A stretch of 64,000 bases of DNA from NCBI RefSeq assembly GCF_000202635.1, contig NC_015125.1, forward strand, positions 1,054,001 to 1,118,000, read 5' to 3'. A program made the position numbers and the translations under genes. The DNA is from Microbacterium testaceum StLB037. GTDB lineage: Bacteria; Actinomycetota; Actinomycetes; Actinomycetales; Microbacteriaceae. Under the pieces are notes generated by a model that saw only the letters and a program-made list of their open reading frames with translations, had not been told where the DNA came from and did no database searches. Of this stretch, positions 8,977 to 21,386 are shown piece by piece (position 1 is the stretch's first letter; each line of letters begins with the position of its first letter).

Positions 8977-9705
8977 ATGACCGGTCGCCTGCTCTACGTC
9001 TGCGCTCGCCCGCAGCGCGAGGCGGCCGTGGCCGAGTGGGCGTCGTTCCGCGACGGCCTCGGCGTGGGCGACGACGACCTCGTCCATCACGATCTCGTGC
9101 GCGAGCCCCTGCCCGCGGATCTCGACCGGTACGCGGGCGTCGTCGTGGGCGGCAGCCCCTTCAACGTCACCGACCCCGACAAGACCGAGGAGCAGCGCCG
9201 CCTCGAGAGCGACCTCGAGCGTCTCGCCGCGGCGGCGATCGAGGGGCGCACGAACGCCCTCTTCACCTGCTTCGGCATCGGCGTGGTGACGCGCCTGCTG
9301 GGCGGCGAGGTCACCCTCCTGCACCCGGAGGGCACCGGCCCCGCCGACATCACGCTGACCGAGGCCGGTCGCGCCGACGAGCTCTTCGGCATCCTGAGCC
9401 CCCGTTTCGAGGCGCTGACCGCGCACAAGGAGGGCACCGCGAGCGTGCCGCCGACCGCGACGCTGCTCGCGGAGAACGACGCCTGCCCCGTCCAGGCCTA
9501 CCGCGCCGGCACCGGACTCTGGGCGACGCAGTTCCACCCGGAGCCCACCGCCGACGCCTTCGTCGCGCGCATGGAGGTCTACCGCGACGCCGGGTACTTC
9601 GACGCGGAGGCGTTCGACCAGGTCTCGGCCCACGTGCGCACGGTCTCGGTCGAGCAGCCCACGCTCTTGCTGCGGTCCTTCGCCGCGCGCGCCGTCGCCG
9701 CCTGA
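8977..9705 (+). CDS. Class I glutamine amidotransferase (GMP-synthase-like)
   Basis: A 242-residue stand-alone class I glutamine amidotransferase domain. The triad is visible: Cys in FTCFGIGVVTRLL, and His plus Glu in TQFHPEPT. The oxyanion-region segment VVGGSPFNVTD and the HKEG segment match the GuaA-like group often annotated as GMP synthase domain. No synthetase domain is fused, so it may act as a gamma-glutamyl hydrolase or with an unknown partner. It is monocistronic with a leaderless start. Confidence 0.87.
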   Translation: MTGRLLYVCARPQREAAVAEWASFRDGLGVGDDDLVHHDLVREPLPADLDRYAGVVVGGSPFNVTDPDKTEEQRRLESDLERLAAAAIEGRTNALFTCFGIGVVTRLLGGEVTLLHPEGTGPADITLTEAGRADELFGILSPRFEALTAHKEGTASVPPTATLLAENDACPVQAYRAGTGLWATQFHPEPTADAFVARMEVYRDAGYFDAEAFDQVSAHVRTVSVEQPTLLLRSFAARAVAA

Positions 9706-9759
9706 CCGTCCCCGCAGGCCGCGATGTCAAGCCCGCAGCCCCGATCTCGCTAGCTTATC

Positions 9760-9765
9760 TAGGCT
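9760..9765 (+). promoter_or_regulatory. -10 box of a leaderless gene
   Basis: TAGGCT ends 7 nt before the ATG at 9773. A second TA-rich stretch (TTATCT) overlaps just upstream. Confidence 0.45.
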
Positions 9766-9772
9766 TTCCTTC

Positions 9773-10588
9773 ATGAACGCAGCAACTTCATGGCGGGGGA
9801 ACGACCTCGCGCGTCAGATCGTCGTCCTCTCCGCGGTGTCGTTCATGCTCATCGCGGCCGTGATCGGGGCCGGCGCCTTCGGCAACTCGGCGGTCCAGGA
9901 TCAGCAGGGCGGCGCCCTCAACACCGACGGGTCGTACCTCGCCCCGGCCGGACCCGCCTTCTCGATCTGGTCGGTGATCTACCTCGGACTCATCGCCTAC
10001 GCGATCTGGCAGGCCCTCCCCCGTCAGCGGACGAACCCGCGCCAGCGCGCGCTCGGGTGGCTCATCGCCCTGACGATGACCCTCAACGGTCTCTGGCTCG
10101 TCGCCGCGCGCTTCGGCACGCTCTTCCTCACCGTGGTCGTCATCGTGCTGCTTCTCGCCGCCCTCGGCTGGACGTTCCACGTCGCGGTCACCACGCGCGA
10201 ACCGCGGGGCGGGGCGGTCGACTCCGTGCTGATCGACGGCGTCACGGGCCTGCACCTCGGCTGGGTCACCCTCGCCACGGTCGCCAACACGGCCGCGTGG
10301 CTCACGACCATCGCCCCGTCGTCCTGGGAGAAGGCAGCGGATGCCATCGGCATCGCCGTCCTCGTCGTGGTGGGCCTCATCGGCCTGGCGATCGCGTGGC
10401 GGAGCTCCTGGCGGATCACCCCCGCCCTGGCGCTGGCGTGGGGTCTGAGCTGGCTCGCGGTCGAGCGCTTCGGCGGCGAACCGCGGAGCACCGGCATCGG
10501 CGTGATGGCGATCATCGTCGCCGTGTTCGTGCTGCTGCCGCCGGCGGTCATCCGCATCCTGCGCCTGGTCCGGCCGTCGGTCGACTGA
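9773..10588 (+). CDS. TspO/MBR-like (tryptophan-rich sensory) membrane protein
   Basis: A 271-residue protein with about eight predicted membrane segments, longer than the 5-helix, 160-residue core TspO fold. It carries the extracellular-loop pattern of the family, with APAGPAFSIWSVIYLGL early and LHLGWVTLATVANTAAWL in the middle. TspO-related proteins bind porphyrins or other small hydrophobics in membranes; this longer actinobacterial form has no assigned ligand. It is monocistronic and followed by an 81-bp interspersed repeat. Confidence 0.75.
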   Translation: MNAATSWRGNDLARQIVVLSAVSFMLIAAVIGAGAFGNSAVQDQQGGALNTDGSYLAPAGPAFSIWSVIYLGLIAYAIWQALPRQRTNPRQRALGWLIALTMTLNGLWLVAARFGTLFLTVVVIVLLLAALGWTFHVAVTTREPRGGAVDSVLIDGVTGLHLGWVTLATVANTAAWLTTIAPSSWEKAADAIGIAVLVVVGLIGLAIAWRSSWRITPALALAWGLSWLAVERFGGEPRSTGIGVMAIIVAVFVLLPPAVIRILRLVRPSVD

Positions 10589-10596
10589 CCTCTCCC

Positions 10597-10677
10597 GAAC
10601 CTCGTCCCACTTATGGCTGGTTGCAGCCCCTCCCACGAGCCATAAGTGGGACATGCTCCGCCAGAAGTGGGACGAGG
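10597..10677. repeat. 81-bp interspersed palindromic repeat, copy 1
   Basis: It starts GAACCTCGTCCCACTTATGG and ends CAGAAGTGGGACGAGG. It contains the core CTCGTCCCACTTATGGC once forward and twice inverted, so alternative hairpins can form. A second copy of exactly the same length lies at 59871-59951, with a divergent middle and nearly identical ends. Here it sits between convergent genes. Confidence 0.85.
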
Positions 10678-10726
10678 AGAGCGAGCAGGCGGGCAGCGGG
10701 GCGCGCTCGGCGGAATCCGCACACAG

Positions 10727-10766
10727 AGAACGCCCCACCCGACCGGGAGGTCGGACGGGGCGTTCT
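10727..10766 (-). terminator. Terminator hairpin after treZ
   Basis: Arms AGAACGCCCC and GGGGCGTTCT are perfect, and the stem extends inward through ACCCGACC / GGTCGGA around a GGGA loop. It begins 6 nt after the treZ stop and may also serve the convergent TspO-like gene. No strong T-tract is present. Confidence 0.7.
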
Positions 10767-10771
10767 CCGCG

Positions 10772-12523
10772 TCAGAGGGCCGGACCCGCGATCGCGCTGC
10801 CACCCGCCGGAACGGTGAGTTCGGTGCCCTCGAGCACCACGCCCTCCACCGTCGCCAGGAGCACCCGGGCACCGGGGACGACGGATGCCGAGGCCTCGGC
10901 ATCCGAAAGGTTGACGACGACCACGAGGTCGCCGCGACGCAGCTCGTACACGCGGCCACCGGTCGCCTCGCGCGCCGCGGCCGACAGGCCCTCGCGCGAG
11001 GGGTCGGTGAGTTCGGGGCGCTCGCGACGGAGCTTCGCCAGCTCGCGGTAGAGGCCCAGCAGCTGCGCGTGATCGCCCTCGCCGACCTCGTCCCAGTCGA
11101 GCTTCGAGTTCTCGAAGGTCGAGGGATCCTGCGGGTCGGGGACGGTCGACTCGTCCCAGCCCATCTTCGCGAACTCGGCGATGCGCCCCTCGGCCGTGGC
11201 CTTGCCCAGCTCGGGTTCAGGGTGCGAGGTGAAGAACTGCCAGGGGGTCGTGGCACCCCACTCCTCGCCCATGAACAGCATGGGCGTCCCGGGGGCGGTG
11301 AGCGTCAGCACGGCCGCCGCGGCGAGGCGCTCGTAGCCGAGCGTCTGCGACAGACGGTCGCCGGCGGCGCGGTTGCCGATCTGGTCGTGATCCTGCGCGA
11401 AGGTCACCAGGCGCCAGTTGGGCACGGCCGCCGGGATCGGCTTGCCGTGCTTCTCCTCACGGAACGACGAGTACGTGCCGTCGTGGAAGAAGCCGCCCTC
11501 GCTGACCTTGCGGAACGCGTCCAGGTCGGCGAAGTCCTCGTAGTACCCGATCGTCTCGCCGGTGAGGGCGACGTGCGCGGTGTGATGCCAGTCGTCCGAC
11601 CACTGCGCGGTCAGCCCGTACCCGCCGGCCTCGCGCGGGAGGATCAGCTTCGGGTCGTTCATGTCGCTCTCGGCGATGGTCGTGAGCGGGATGCCGCGGT
11701 GCGCCGACAGGGCGTCGGTGCGCTCGGCGATCTCCTGTAGCACGTGGGGGTCGCGGTGATCGAGCAGCGCGTGCACGGCATCGAGGCGCAGACCGTCGAC
11801 GTGATAGTCGCTCATCCACATCAGCGCGTTCTCGACGATGTAGGCGCGCACCGCGTCTTCGTCGAGGTTGACCGAGTCGCCCCAGGTGTTGCGGCTGCCC
11901 TCGCGCAGGTACTCGCCGAAGAGGGGCAGGTAGTTGCCGGAGGGGCCGAGGTGGTTGTAAACAACGTCCTGGATGACGGCCAGCCCCGCCGCGTGCGCGG
12001 CGTCGACGAAGCGCTGGTACGCCTCGGGTCCGCCGTACGCCTCGTGGACGGTGTACCAGAGCACCCCGTCGTAGCCCCAGTTCCACGTGCCGTTGAAGCC
12101 GTTCACCGGCAGCAACTCCACGTGGGTCACACCGAGGTCGACGAGGTGCTCCAGTCGTCCGATCGCGGCATCCAGAGTCCCCTCGGGGGTGAAGGTGCCG
12201 AGGTGCAGCTCGTAGATGAGGCCGCCCGCGAGCTGTTTTCCCGTCCATGCGGCGTCGTTCCAGGCGTACACGCTCGGGTCGAACCAGGCCGAGGCTTCGT
12301 GCACACCCCCGGGCTGGCGCCGCGAGCGCGGGTCGGGGCGGAGGTCGTCGCCGTCGCCGAGGACGAAGCCGTACCGCTCGCCGTCGGCGAGCTCGACCGG
12401 GGCGGTCCACCACCCGTCGGCGGCCCCGACCATCTCGATGTCTTCGACGACGGAGTCGCCGCTGTCGTCGAGCCGGCGCAGCCGCACTCGCTCTGCCCGG
12501 GGTGCCCAAACGTCGATGCTCAT
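10772..12523 (-). CDS. treZ: Malto-oligosyltrehalose trehalohydrolase
   Basis: A 583-residue GH13 enzyme that cleaves maltooligosyl-trehalose to release free trehalose, the last step of the TreXYZ pathway. An N-terminal beta domain (about 1-90) precedes the catalytic barrel with Asp in [10 protein letters not shown], Glu in TIAESDMND and the conserved QDHDQIGN segment. The start [13 protein letters not shown] has AAGGA upstream and matches the family. It is the third gene of treX-treY-treZ; a 97-nt gap containing a 12-bp palindrome separates it from treY. Confidence 0.95.
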   Translation of the reverse strand: MSIDVWAPRAERVRLRRLDDSGDSVVEDIEMVGAADGWWTAPVELADGERYGFVLGDGDDLRPDPRSRRQPGGVHEASAWFDPSVYAWNDAAWTGKQLAGGLIYELHLGTFTPEGTLDAAIGRLEHLVDLGVTHVELLPVNGFNGTWNWGYDGVLWYTVHEAYGGPEAYQRFVDAAHAAGLAVIQDVVYNHLGPSGNYLPLFGEYLREGSRNTWGDSVNLDEDAVRAYIVENALMWMSDYHVDGLRLDAVHALLDHRDPHVLQEIAERTDALSAHRGIPLTTIAESDMNDPKLILPREAGGYGLTAQWSDDWHHTAHVALTGETIGYYEDFADLDAFRKVSEGGFFHDGTYSSFREEKHGKPIPAAVPNWRLVTFAQDHDQIGNRAAGDRLSQTLGYERLAAAAVLTLTAPGTPMLFMGEEWGATTPWQFFTSHPEPELGKATAEGRIAEFAKMGWDESTVPDPQDPSTFENSKLDWDEVGEGDHAQLLGLYRELAKLRRERPELTDPSREGLSAAAREATGGRVYELRRGDLVVVVNLSDAEASASVVPGARVLLATVEGVVLEGTELTVPAGGSAIAGPAL

Positions 12524-12537
12524 GGGGTGTCCTTCCG

Positions 12538-12598
12538 CGTGAGGGGTCGAGAAATGTCGCTCGACGCCGCGTGAGGCGACAGGAGACGACCCCTCACG
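12538..12598. repeat. Inverted repeat between treY and treZ
   Basis: Perfect 12-bp arms CGTGAGGGGTCG (12538-12549) and CGACCCCTCACG (12587-12598), with a partial third copy (GCGTGAGGCGAC) inside the loop. In the operon transcript it forms an intercistronic stem-loop just upstream of the treZ ribosome site. Confidence 0.7.
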
Positions 12599-12620
12599 TG
12601 GCGAGAACGAGGGACGGCGG

Positions 12621-17230
<4,610 letters not shown>

Positions 17231-17294
17231 GATAGACCAGCGTTGTTGCCGCCTCTCGCCGTCTCGACGCCGTTGACACCCGGGGCGGCCCCGA

Positions 17295-17771
17295 CTATGC
17301 GCGCTCCGGGGGATGACGCAGCAGCTCGACGCGTTCGTCGAGATACCGCGCGAGCGGCATGAAGCCGCCCGCCGCGCTCCAGCGCACGAGTGTTTCTCCC
17401 CCGCGCACCGCGAGGGGCGCGGACCGCTCGTCGAGGGTGGACAGGTCGATCGGATGCCAGTCGATGTGCACGGTCTCCCCCTCCGGCACGCCTCCCCGCG
17501 CCGCGGCCGCCGAGAGCTCGGCCCTCCGGCGCTGTGATTCGGCGGCGAATCCGCGCCGGACCTCCGCACGCGAGCGCACGATACCGCCCGTGGCCAGGAC
17601 GGCCTCCTCGGTCAGGAGCAGGACGCCGAGGTGCCACGCGGTCCCGCGCGGCACGATCCGCGCCGGACGCGGGATGCCGAGCACCCGGCGCCCCTCCTGC
17701 AGTTCGCCGAGTCTCTCGCGCGGCGCATCGGCCAGGCGGGCGCGCACGTCGTCCCAGGGATCGCCGGTCAT
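17295..17771 (-). CDS. Unknown 158-residue protein
   Basis: I do not recognise this family. It is soluble and Arg/Glu-rich, with segments RPARIVPRGTAWHLGVLLLT and VHIDWHPIDLSTLDERSAP that look like a small mixed alpha/beta domain. Its ATG overlaps the stop of the upstream coiled-coil gene by 4 nt (ATGA), so the two are co-translated and probably work together. It ends 65 nt before glgX on the same strand. Confidence 0.65.
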   Translation of the reverse strand: MTGDPWDDVRARLADAPRERLGELQEGRRVLGIPRPARIVPRGTAWHLGVLLLTEEAVLATGGIVRSRAEVRRGFAAESQRRRAELSAAAARGGVPEGETVHIDWHPIDLSTLDERSAPLAVRGGETLVRWSAAGGFMPLARYLDERVELLRHPPERA

Positions 17772-18631
17772 GCGTCCGACTCCTCTGTCCGCGCGGCCTC
17801 GGCGCGCTCGACCGCGCGCTGGGCGGCGCGGGTCGCCGCCACCGCGTCCTTCTGCTCCTTCTCCCGCTGCGCGACGACCGTGTCCGCCTCGGCGGCTTCG
17901 GCCTCGGCGCGCGCGAGCTCGGCCCGCAGCCCCTCGACGCGTTCGCGTGCCCGGTCGGCGCGCTCCCGCGCCGTCGCGACCCTCCTGTCGGCCGCCGCGT
18001 TCTCGCGCGCCGCGTCGGCATGGGCCCGTTCCGCCTCGCGCACCGCCCGTTCGGCGGCTTTGCGCGCGCGGCGCGCGGCGAGATCGTCCCGGGGAGCCGC
18101 CGGAGTCAGGGCCTCGGGCATCGACCCGGCGACGGCGTCACCGAGGCCATCGTCGACCTGAGCCAGGTCGATCGGCGAGACCAGCCGGCCGGTGAGCACG
18201 GCCGCGGCGACTCCCGGATCGACGACCGCGGCGTTCACGGTCTTCTCCACGGCTTCCGCCATCGCCGAGCTGAGCGGCGTCCCCGCCTCCGCGGCGAGCT
18301 CACCGGCGCGCCGCGCCAAGGCCGTGACCAGCTGCCGCCGTTGCTTTCCCAAGCGCGCGAGCTCGGTGGCATCCAGGTCGTCCTGCGCCTCCCGCAGGGC
18401 GTGCGAGAGCTCGACGGCTTCACCGAGTCGTCCGTCGCGGACGAGCAGGTTCACCGCCCACGCAGCGACGGTGGGCTTGCGCAGCTTCGCGATCCGACGT
18501 CCGACGGTGCCGGACACCGCGGCGGCGCGCTCGGCACGAGCCGCGGTGAAGCGGGCGGGCGGGAGGGCGAGCAGCTCGACGGCGGCCTCGTCCAGGAGCG
18601 CGTCGTCGTCGCTTCGCGCTGCGCCGGTCAT
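17768..18631 (-). CDS. Unknown coiled-coil protein
   Basis: A 287-residue protein of unknown function. Residues 1-160 are helical (VGRRIAKLRKPTVAAWAVNL is a distinctive segment). From about 180 to 280 it is an almost continuous Ala/Arg/Glu heptad-like helix, a predicted long coiled coil. It has no membrane segment or signal peptide. CAGAAT lies 6 nt before the ATG and GGAG is in the same stretch, so the start is well placed. It is coupled to the next gene; a structural or nucleic-acid-associated role is only a guess. Confidence 0.7.
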   Translation of the reverse strand: MTGAARSDDDALLDEAAVELLALPPARFTAARAERAAAVSGTVGRRIAKLRKPTVAAWAVNLLVRDGRLGEAVELSHALREAQDDLDATELARLGKQRRQLVTALARRAGELAAEAGTPLSSAMAEAVEKTVNAAVVDPGVAAAVLTGRLVSPIDLAQVDDGLGDAVAGSMPEALTPAAPRDDLAARRARKAAERAVREAERAHADAARENAAADRRVATARERADRARERVEGLRAELARAEAEAAEADTVVAQREKEQKDAVAATRAAQRAVERAEAARTEESDA

Positions 18632-18652
18632 TGCTCCATTCTGACCCTCGCG

Positions 18653-19330
18653 TCAGAGGGAGACCACCCCGGGTCGGGGTCCGCGGATCTCACGGTGGAG
18701 GCGCTCCATGCGCGTGTCGAGCTCGGCGGCCGTGTCGGCGGCATCCTTCAACTGGTCGAGGAGGTCGGCGGGCACGAGACGGTCGTACTTGTAATAGATC
18801 TTGTGCTCGAGGCTCGCCCAGAAGTCCATCGCGATCGTGCGGAACTGCACTTCGACGGGCACCTGCACCCGTCCGGTCGAGAGGAAGACGGGAACCTCGA
18901 CGATGACGTGGAGGCTCTTGTACCCGTTCGCCTTCGGGTTCGCGATGTAGTCCTTCACGTCGCGCACGGTGATGTCGTCCTGCTGCGTGAGCAGGTCGGA
19001 GAGGCGGTACGCGTCGTCGATGAAGCTGCACGTCACGCGAATGCCCGCGATGTCGGTGATCGCGGCGCGGATGGAGTCGAAGTCGGTGTCGATGCCCTTG
19101 CGCCGCACCTTGTCGACAAGACTGTCGGGCGTCTTGACCCGGCTCGAGACGTGCTCGATCGGGTTGTAGTCGTGCATCTCCTGGAACTCTTCGCGCAGGA
19201 TCGCGATCTTCGTGTCCACCTCGGCGAGACCGAAGCGGTACTCCATGAGGAATCTCTGGAACTCGTCGCGCATGGCGCGCAGAGCCGCGCTCGAGACGGT
19301 GATCTGCTGATCGTCCAGCGAATCGGCCAT
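18653..19330 (-). CDS. Small alarmone synthetase (RelA/SpoT domain, GTP pyrophosphokinase)
   Basis: A 225-residue single-domain (p)ppGpp synthetase: it transfers pyrophosphate from ATP to GTP or GDP. The RelA/SpoT synthetase fold is recognised by NPKANGYKSLHVIVEVPV, VPVEVQFRTIAMDFWASLEHKI and ITDIAGIRVTCSFIDD. There is no HD hydrolase, TGS or ACT domain, as in RelQ/RelP-type small alarmone synthetases, so it is expected to respond through its own expression or allostery. The start at 19330 has a TACGGT box 7 nt upstream and no ribosome site, so the mRNA is probably leaderless. Confidence 0.9.
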   Translation of the reverse strand: MADSLDDQQITVSSAALRAMRDEFQRFLMEYRFGLAEVDTKIAILREEFQEMHDYNPIEHVSSRVKTPDSLVDKVRRKGIDTDFDSIRAAITDIAGIRVTCSFIDDAYRLSDLLTQQDDITVRDVKDYIANPKANGYKSLHVIVEVPVFLSTGRVQVPVEVQFRTIAMDFWASLEHKIYYKYDRLVPADLLDQLKDAADTAAELDTRMERLHREIRGPRPGVVSL

Positions 19331-19337
19331 GCCGCCG

Positions 19338-19343
19338 ACCGTA
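19338..19343 (-). promoter_or_regulatory. -10 box of the small alarmone synthetase gene
   Basis: On the minus strand TACGGT ends 7 nt before the ATG at 19330, a leaderless arrangement. Confidence 0.5.
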
Positions 19344-19379
19344 CCGAAGGCAGATACGAGGCGCCTGTGAGGGTGGGCG

Positions 19380-19520
19380 TCAGGCGCGCGGCGGCTCGGC
19401 TTCTCGCGGCACGAGTTCACCGTCGATGACGTCGATGCCGACGAGGCCGTCGAAGACGTCGGGCAGGTCGGCGGGTTCCTCAGCGGGTTCGATCGGCGAC
19501 GGGGGGTGTCGGTCGTTCAC
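19380..19520 (-). CDS. Small acidic protein of 46 residues
   Basis: The GTG at 19520 (VNDRHPPSPIEPAEE) has AAGGA 8-12 nt upstream. The product is acidic and Pro-rich, with a conserved-looking core DVFDGLVGIDVIDGELV. It ends 49 nt before the small alarmone synthetase start on the same strand. Codon use resembles the neighbours. No family is recognised; ribosome site, acidic composition and position support a real gene. Confidence 0.5.
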   Translation of the reverse strand: MNDRHPPSPIEPAEEPADLPDVFDGLVGIDVIDGELVPREAEPPRA

Positions 19521-19627
19521 GGCGCTGTCCTTCCGTGGGGTGTCTCTACGGTGACAGCACGCGTCGGTGGGCAGGGGTGGCTTGACACGTCCGGACCGAC
19601 GACGTATCTCCCACGGACACGCGCGGT

Positions 19628-19633
19628 TAGTGT
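19628..19633 (+). promoter_or_regulatory. -10 box before the first DUF7882 gene
   Basis: TAGTGT ends 6 nt before the ATG at 19640; the intervening GGAGGT could also act as a ribosome site. Confidence 0.45.
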
Positions 19634-19639
19634 GGAGGT

Positions 19640-19975
19640 ATGGGGACGATCATTTACGGAAGCTCGACGACCGTTCATATCGAGGATCGCGCTCTCGCGC
19701 ACCTCAAGGTCGTCATCTCGACGAAGCTGCGCCGCGGTGAGAGCTTCACGCTCTCGTGGCGTCACCTGGACGACGAGCCGCGGGGGCGCAGCACGCTCTG
19801 GCTGCACCCGGCGATCCCGCTCCGTTTCGTCTTCGACGACGCCGAGCCCACCAAGCTCAGCCGCGAATGGATCGAGCGCCTGTCCGAGTCGGCGAACTCG
19901 TCGGGCGGCATCATGCTCGTCGCCGAGGACATCGCCCCGTCACGCGACGCGACGACCGACTCGTCGGCGCGCTGA
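19640..19975 (+). CDS. DUF7882 family protein, copy 1
   Basis: A 111-residue protein of a small Microbacteriaceae family (often mislabelled as ATP-dependent DNA ligase, now DUF7882). Features shared with the two neighbouring copies: MGTIIYG start, DRALAHLKVVISTKLRRGESF, a WLHPAIPLRFVF segment, and WIERLSESANSSGG near the end. The fold looks compact alpha/beta, with no membrane segment. Function is unknown. It is one of three copies within 1.1 kb, in plus, minus, plus order. Confidence 0.85.
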   Translation: MGTIIYGSSTTVHIEDRALAHLKVVISTKLRRGESFTLSWRHLDDEPRGRSTLWLHPAIPLRFVFDDAEPTKLSREWIERLSESANSSGGIMLVAEDIAPSRDATTDSSAR

Positions 19976-19978
19976 GGC

Positions 19979-20296
19979 TCAGCCCTCGTCGGGCGAGCTG
20001 TCTTCGGAGGGCTCCGGGGTGATCGCCAGACCGTTGGGGCCGGATGCCGCGAGCATGAGGTCTTCGACCCACACGCGGTTGATGCGCGGCTGCCGGCTGC
20101 CGTAGAAGTGGAACTGGATCGGCACCGAGGGGTGCATCCAGAAGCTGCGGCGGCCGCTGCCGTCGCCGACCTCGACGTCGAACATGAACGACTCCGAGCG
20201 ACGCAGCTTGTTCATCACGACGATGCGCAGGTGCGCGAGCGTGCGGTCATCGATGTCGACGGCGTTGGCGACGGTGTCGTAGATGAATCTGCCCAT
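19979..20296 (-). CDS. DUF7882 family protein, copy 2
   Basis: A 105-residue paralogue on the opposite strand, the most divergent of the three: MGRFIYD start, DRTLAHLRIVVMNKLRRSESF, FWMHPSVPIQFHFYGS and an acidic tail. It lacks the NSSGG ending, which reads SGPNG instead. The start at 20296 is supported by alignment with its neighbours and by TAGGCT 7 nt upstream (leaderless). Its 3' end faces copy 1 with only 3 nt between stop codons. Confidence 0.85.
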   Translation of the reverse strand: MGRFIYDTVANAVDIDDRTLAHLRIVVMNKLRRSESFMFDVEVGDGSGRRSFWMHPSVPIQFHFYGSRQPRINRVWVEDLMLAASGPNGLAITPEPSEDSSPDEG

Positions 20297-20303
20297 GGGG
20301 TCG

Positions 20304-20309
20304 AGCCTA
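20304..20309 (-). promoter_or_regulatory. -10 box before DUF7882 copy 2
   Basis: TAGGCT on the minus strand ends 7 nt before the ATG at 20296. Confidence 0.45.
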
Positions 20310-20395
20310 TCCGAGGAACGCAGATTCACCCGTTTGGCGCGTGCCACGTCCGCGGAGGGGAATCAACCCCTTCGAGCGCGGCTCGACGATCTCGG

Positions 20396-20401
20396 TAGCG
20401 T
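20396..20401 (+). promoter_or_regulatory. -10 box before DUF7882 copy 3
   Basis: TAGCGT ends 7 nt before the GTG at 20409, which supports this start over any upstream in-frame codon. Confidence 0.45.
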
Positions 20402-20408
20402 TCTTTCC

Positions 20409-20726
20409 GTGGGAACGCTCTACTACGGCGACGTCGCGACGCCGATCGAAATGGAAGACCGCGCGCTCGCGCACGTGAAGGTCGTCATCGCGACCAAACT
20501 GCGCCGCGGGGAGAGCTTCACGCTGTCGTGGACCCACGGACCCGGCCAGGAGGTGGGCCGCAGCACGGTGTGGCTCCACCCGTCCATCCCCCTGCGGTTC
20601 GTGTTCGACGAGCCGGAGCCGGCACTGCTGAGCCGCGCGTGGGTCGAGGAATTGGCGAACTCGGCGAACTCGTCGGGTGGCCTTCTCATCGTCCCGGAGC
20701 CCGGGACCGAGACCCCTCACTCCTGA
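20409..20726 (+). CDS. DUF7882 family protein, copy 3
   Basis: A 105-residue paralogue closest to copy 1: VGTLYYG start, DRALAHVKVVIATKLRRGESF, WLHPSIPLRFVFDEPEP and ANSSGG. The GTG at 20409 aligns exactly with the starts of the other two and has a leaderless-type -10 box; longer in-frame starts would overlap copy 2. The high similarity between copies 1 and 3 suggests local duplication. Function is unknown. Confidence 0.85.
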   Translation: MGTLYYGDVATPIEMEDRALAHVKVVIATKLRRGESFTLSWTHGPGQEVGRSTVWLHPSIPLRFVFDEPEPALLSRAWVEELANSANSSGGLLIVPEPGTETPHS

Positions 20727-20730
20727 GCCG

Positions 20731-21249
20731 TCAGTGAGCGGTCTCCTCGACGGGGTCGACCTGGTCCACGGCATCCTGTAGGCGTCCGAGGCAGGCGATG
20801 ACGATGTCGCACTCCTCGGGTGTCATGTCGGACACGGCCGCCATCATGCGCGTGTGCATCGAGCCGAGCGTCGCGCGCACCTCTTCGTCGCTGGCCGCGG
20901 TGGAGACGATGCGGATGCTGCGACGATCCGTGGGGTGCGGGACGCGCGTGACGTGGCCGGACCGCTCGAGACGGTCGATGATCGCCGTGGTGGAGGCGGT
21001 CGACACCCCGAGGTAGCGCGTGAGCTCCGCCGGCGTCACGTGACGCTCCTGTCCGGCCGCGCGCAAGAGGTAGCGCAGGACCAGGAGGTCGGTCTCGCCC
21101 ATCGACATCGCCTCGCGCGTACGGCGGCGCATGGCGACCTCGGCGGCGCGGTACACGCGGAAGGCCTGAAGGACCTCGACGGCACGACGCCGACGATCTT
21201 CCTCGGTCGCGCCATACCAGTAGCGCGACGACTGCGAGCCGTCTTCCAC
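20731..21249 (-). CDS. MarR family transcriptional regulator
   Basis: A 172-residue MarR-type winged-helix repressor. The recognition region is VTPAELTRYLGVSTASTTAI followed by wing residues HPTDRRSIRIV. It likely binds DNA as a dimer and responds to a phenolic or other small ligand. The GTG at 21249 has TAGGAT exactly 6 nt upstream and no ribosome site. It diverges from a second MarR gene 138 nt away; that gap holds an inverted 10-mer which may be the shared operator. Confidence 0.88.
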   Translation of the reverse strand: MEDGSQSSRYWYGATEEDRRRRAVEVLQAFRVYRAAEVAMRRRTREAMSMGETDLLVLRYLLRAAGQERHVTPAELTRYLGVSTASTTAIIDRLERSGHVTRVPHPTDRRSIRIVSTAASDEEVRATLGSMHTRMMAAVSDMTPEECDIVIACLGRLQDAVDQVDPVEETAH

Positions 21250-21255
21250 CCCGGC

Positions 21256-21261
21256 ATCCTA
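21256..21261 (-). promoter_or_regulatory. -10 box of the first MarR gene
   Basis: TAGGAT on the minus strand ends 6 nt before the GTG at 21249 (leaderless). Confidence 0.5.
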
Positions 21262-21268
21262 TGTCAGC

Positions 21269-21354
21269 CTCGCTGTCCAGGCCCCTGCCGCTGCGCGAGG
21301 TGGACGGGTAGCATGGGAAAGATACGTCGGCGGACTAGTTGATAGGACAGCGAG
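21269..21354. promoter_or_regulatory. Inverted CTCGCTGTCC pair between two MarR genes
   Basis: CTCGCTGTCC (21269-21278) is found inverted as GGACAGCGAG at 21345-21354, one copy near each divergent gene. CTAGTTGATAG adjoins the second copy. Placement suggests operator half-sites for one or both MarR proteins; this is inference. Confidence 0.35.
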
Positions 21355-21386
21355 ACAGTAGCTCGTCAAGGTTCCCGGGAGGTGAC

